A program made the position numbers and the translations under genes. Below the pieces are notes generated by a model. The model made no database searches and had not been told where the DNA came from. It saw nothing but the letters and a program-made list of their open reading frames with translations. From assembly GCA_002320285.1 (NCBI GenBank), contig DCKE01000023.1:1-64000 (forward strand): a stretch of 64,000 nt of DNA. The letters are read 5' to 3'. This document shows, piece after piece, positions 63,101 to 64,000 of the stretch (positions are counted from its first letter, which is position 1; every line of letters starts with the position of its first letter). Source of the stretch: Flavobacteriaceae bacterium UBA1682. GTDB taxonomy: Bacteria; Bacteroidota; Bacteroidia; Flavobacteriales; Flavobacteriaceae.

Positions 63101-64000
63101 CTAAATTGGTGGGTTGCACACAGGCTACCTCTTCTATTCGAATATTATCCAGATACAAATAAGTAATAGAAGCAGGGGTGTTCACCCTCCACGCTATATT
63201 AACAGCTCCTTGGAGACCACCTATAAACAGCACGTCTTCTTCCCAAGTTGCACTTTTATGTACCTTAGAAGTCAGTGTAGTTGTAAAATTTTTAACATCT
63301 ATACCATTCTGAGATACAAGCACCTCAAAACTATTATTATAAGAAGCATTAGTTCTAAAATAGTAACTCAATTTATAGATTTTTGTCGAATCCATTTCAA
63401 AGGTCGGTGACACCAAATAATCATCATGTGGCGCTGCGGATGAAGACCCATAAAAATACATTGAATGCGTACCTTCTTGATTTGTAGTTGTAGTAGTCCA
63501 AGTACTACTATCCTTATTGTTATTTATAATTGTCCAACACGCAGTATTATTGTTTGTTGTATTAAAACCTTCAAAAAATGGGATGGAAAATGATTTACAC
63601 AAGGTTGTAAAATCTATTGGTCCTACCCAAATACTATTTCCTCCACCGTTACAAGTAGTACGCGCGTAAAACTCATATTTAGTGTTACCGTCTAGAGCAG
63701 CCCCAGTGATATCTTTAGTAACGATATTGTCTTTTGAAGTGGTTGCAGTTCCTCCCGTTGTCGGTTTAGGCCCGCCCGCCTTTTGAACATAGTATTCAAA
63801 ATTGGTAGCACCAAAGGCGTCTGTCCAAGAAATGGTCGCTTTATCAGACCCAATGTTTTTCACGCTTAAATCCATAGGCTCAGGACAACCCAAAACTTCT
63901 TCTACCGATACGTCATCAATATATATATAGGTATAAATACTTGATGAAGTCGCATGCCATGCCAAATTGATATCGGCGTTTACTCCATCAATGATCACAT
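57162..64000 (-). CDS. Giant surface adhesin with T9SS type B (CHU_C) sorting domain, N-terminus outside window
   Basis: At least 2278 residues; the frame runs off the right edge. Residues 1 to about 1450 are tandem pairs of a cleaved-adhesin/choice-of-anchor J module (e.g. WEGFNKNSTTWPCWTIVDAN, HNDWLISP) and an FN3-like module (e.g. CPEPLNLGAKDEKDSSATIL, NWEYVVQKAGG). Five full adhesin modules and six FN3 modules are visible. A Cys-containing module lies at about 1451-1600, and a choice-of-anchor L domain at about 1610-1870. Ig/PKD-like modules cover about 1870-2190. The CHU_C domain (GISPNGDGKNDRF, YNRYGAEVF, DGTYYYVV) is at about 2196-2278. It is a likely gliding or attachment adhesin, secreted with PorP/SprF copy A. 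Confidence 0.92.
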   Translation of the reverse strand, partial: VIIDGVNADINLAWHATSSSIYTYIYIDDVSVEEVLGCPEPMDLSVKNIGSDKATISWTDAFGATNFEYYVQKAGGPKPTTGGTATTSKDNIVTKDITGAALDGNTKYEFYARTTCNGGGNSIWVGPIDFTTLCKSFSIPFFEGFNTTNNNTACWTIINNNKDSSTWTTTTTNQEGTHSMYFYGSSSAAPHDDYLVSPTFEMDSTKIYKLSYYFRTNASYNNSFEVLVSQNGIDVKNFTTTLTSKVHKSATWEEDVLFIGGLQGAVNIAWRVNTPASITYLYLDNIRIEEVACVQPTNLDVKDVEANAATLIWEDLFNKSWEYVIQPKGDGDPVGAGTVSTKPEATVTKTSKGANLQGNTEYEFYVRSKCAGSKMSDWSGPFVFKTACNILTLPYLEGFEAASKTKSCWAVLDINKDGTSTSNMWSEYSGASYAQEGTMSMRFYGTGTGKVHDDWLISPAINMVATDIYELSYYYRTNASYVNEFDVSLSVNGVDPVEFKKLLVAKEGYKNGAYEKKTVYITNVVGKAYIGWHVTALATSYIYLDQISIKKVDCIGPEDPKVTKVDSGSVTFEWEDKINSNWEYFIQPAGGALPVGSGSLSKTKIVTTGKTSGSGGVNLLPNTEYEYYLRSSCGVGKNSEWIGPFKFKTLCATQALPFWEGFNKNSTTWPCWTIVDANGDSTSATSNLWHLNTPAFEGDQAARFYGSAVTANLPHNDWLISPTFSFNATKIYRLKYNYRTSSTTSYNYEFAVLLSKTGTELSKFTEVVVPKQNYEPSNDWKQQTTFITAVGGNVNLSWHATSSTQYSYIHIDNVFVEEVTCPEPLNLGAKDEKDSSATILWDDKFGSNWEYVVQKAGGVIPIATTTGTATKTKETVVAVDKDGKTLEQNTEYEFYVRTDCGNGDFSDWSGPYKFRTACGVFNTPFKEGFDTSDQSLICWTIIDGNADATSPTGTGIWKTSTIKFEGTHSMYFTGAKDKAPHNDWLISPRIKFDAGKSYRLKYKYRTAVGTANINEFEVMLSNTGIAPANFTHTVVAKAEYVGSADWVEEYVFIQGVSGVVNIGWHVTSATTAVNLYIDSVVVEEVKGCIEPLPSVIDSKDYASDKATIFWDDKSGAKNWEYFVQEEGGKYPSKNGTPTAKKENIVTNVTSGATLKPNTDYEYYVRTICSTGGYSIWQGPFYFTTTCGVDTAPYWEGFNLSDKTYRCWSVIDANADATGTSTTNRWAMVTTAAGVFEGTHSMYFYGTSGKTHDDWLISPPITLDGGMYVLKYHYKATTTNSNNLQVLLSTAGIDPKNFTTQVVASRTNNNGNFVEEVAFINGIKGNVNLAWHVPSVGITNLYVDNITLKKVENCPEPYYVKLSNETSSSIDVSWSQDGGITSWEVVVMDYKDDVTGTVLKTVPVTGAPNTTITGLPSGKGYTIYVRAKCSDNNSTTSDWSTAIDGFTLVGSNNNCSGAIVVPVNKGIDCSKSVSATFSGALASTIAEPTCASTTVARKDIWFEFTATDVSHLFKILDWVSPSGNVYGTVTGSLYNLPCSAIGNTAVECFNLTTTLSSRMFNNLIPGNKYYIRLAIVGSTAATYRDIFKVCINTPSYLEVSPSGTKYTPEELVKDVLVVSNCDLVSNVHYQIGDGSLATKSINTLGSFTKNGTEFPFEEGIVLSTSEVQFVPGPFTTTAKGNNPHRWVGDKDLNDAINDTGGNPEFDGRMRVTQLEFDFFSIKDSIKFDYLFASNSYISGCTYTCRNGSLFAAWLIDTTTGEGRNLAKIKGTNTPIALNTIWDTSKAGGTCQSSNPDLFWNQYERAGQSPAGEAPINFAGSTVGMSSETVYVVPGRTYHIKLAVMDFCTTASHSSAVFFGAASFDLGNLDLGADLLVENGNALCNGESRTINSGLASEDVTIRWFKDDVLLPGEDKPDLVVSESGTYKVVAKYDAIDCDVMGEVKVEIFPPINTVVGAPKAFEICRNSLAPIKVDLTTVEDYMFRISDRKIYNVTYHQELADAESGTNPIDPMYELVTNGEDRKVFILVEDTRTGCKEVFELPFKVLKGELPVAREDVTICATYTLPALEANQFYYTEAAAQGIQYQPGDVLTEVKTHKIYILQKNDDAGCYEEISYKVSITAAVRADVFEDVELECHLHTLVPLSEHNKYFTQSGGKGIELAAGSQVLYAQTIYVYASSEDGLCTDESSFKVSYLDCPIQKGISPNGDGKNDRFDLKEHGVTSMMIYNRYGAEVFAFQGEYTDQWYGQDKSGKSLPDGTYYYVVIAHGKTRTGWVQINK

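Noticed and set aside
59650..64000. Nucleotide repeats as a CRISPR array
   Set aside because: The periodicity is protein-level, about 850 bases per unit, in one open frame with divergent DNA.

Overview
This 64 kb window comes from the chromosome of a low-GC member of the Bacteroidota, almost certainly a flavobacterium. The evidence is gldH, the porW/sprE lipoprotein, PorP/SprF proteins with a type B (CHU_C) sorting-domain adhesin, a split ATP synthase locus without beta and epsilon subunits, DUF6168/DUF5687/DUF5689 proteins, and promoters of the TAnnTTTG type with no obvious Shine-Dalgarno sites. I cannot name the genus from sequence alone; Flavobacterium- or Myroides-like is my best guess. 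No tRNA, rRNA or CRISPR array was seen.

Layout. 1-4.98 kb is an accessory island: the 5' end of a REP-associated tyrosine transposase, REP-like palindromes, and a 4.3 kb block bounded by a perfect 35-bp inverted repeat. Both genes at the inner edges of that block (an XRE-type regulator and an Rhs/YD-repeat toxin with a JAB-like tip) have lost their 5' ends exactly at the repeats. 4.98-12.9 kb carries ssb, a GNAT-nitrilase fusion, a small Cys4 protein, a nucleotide pyrophosphatase-like phosphodiesterase, a GNAT-SDR fusion, an AI-2E family permease and a two-subunit 3-oxoacid CoA-transferase. 12.96-17.15 kb is a ricT-gldH-PBP1A operon. 17.5-22.5 kb holds an unknown protein and a TonB receptor/DUF5689 lipoprotein pair. 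22.6-31.4 kb is one minus-strand run: porW/sprE, bactofilin, atpZ/I-like, DUF6168, atpB-E-F-H-A-G. 31.6-33.8 kb encodes an ABC transporter. 34-41 kb is housekeeping: TerC, gpsA, iron alcohol dehydrogenase, nadD, gmk, yicC, and an ArsC-like protein.

41.4-44.3 kb contains a compact trhO-trhP(U32)-ferredoxin operon. The TrhO carries an extra C-terminal domain homologous to the C-terminal domain of its U32 neighbour. A perfect 24-bp palindrome lies between this operon and divergent recA. 44.5-51.2 kb holds recA, plsC-like, trpS, dprA, an HU-CCDC81/SPOR protein, an acyl-CoA thioesterase and an S1/P1 nuclease. 51.3-64 kb is a surface/secretion cluster: a Ser/Arg-rich secreted protein, a PorE-like OmpA protein, two PorP/SprF paralogues that are nearly identical as proteins, and the C-terminal 2.2k residues of a giant repeat adhesin that runs off the window.

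The unifying theme of the accessory and surface genes is type IX secretion and gliding (gldH, porW/sprE, PorP/SprF, CHU_C adhesin, PorE-like). The most unusual points are the REP-bounded toxin block, the TrhO fusion next to TrhP, the two GNAT fusions, the paralogous PorP pair, and hairpins placed inside operons after atpE and after the adhesin.
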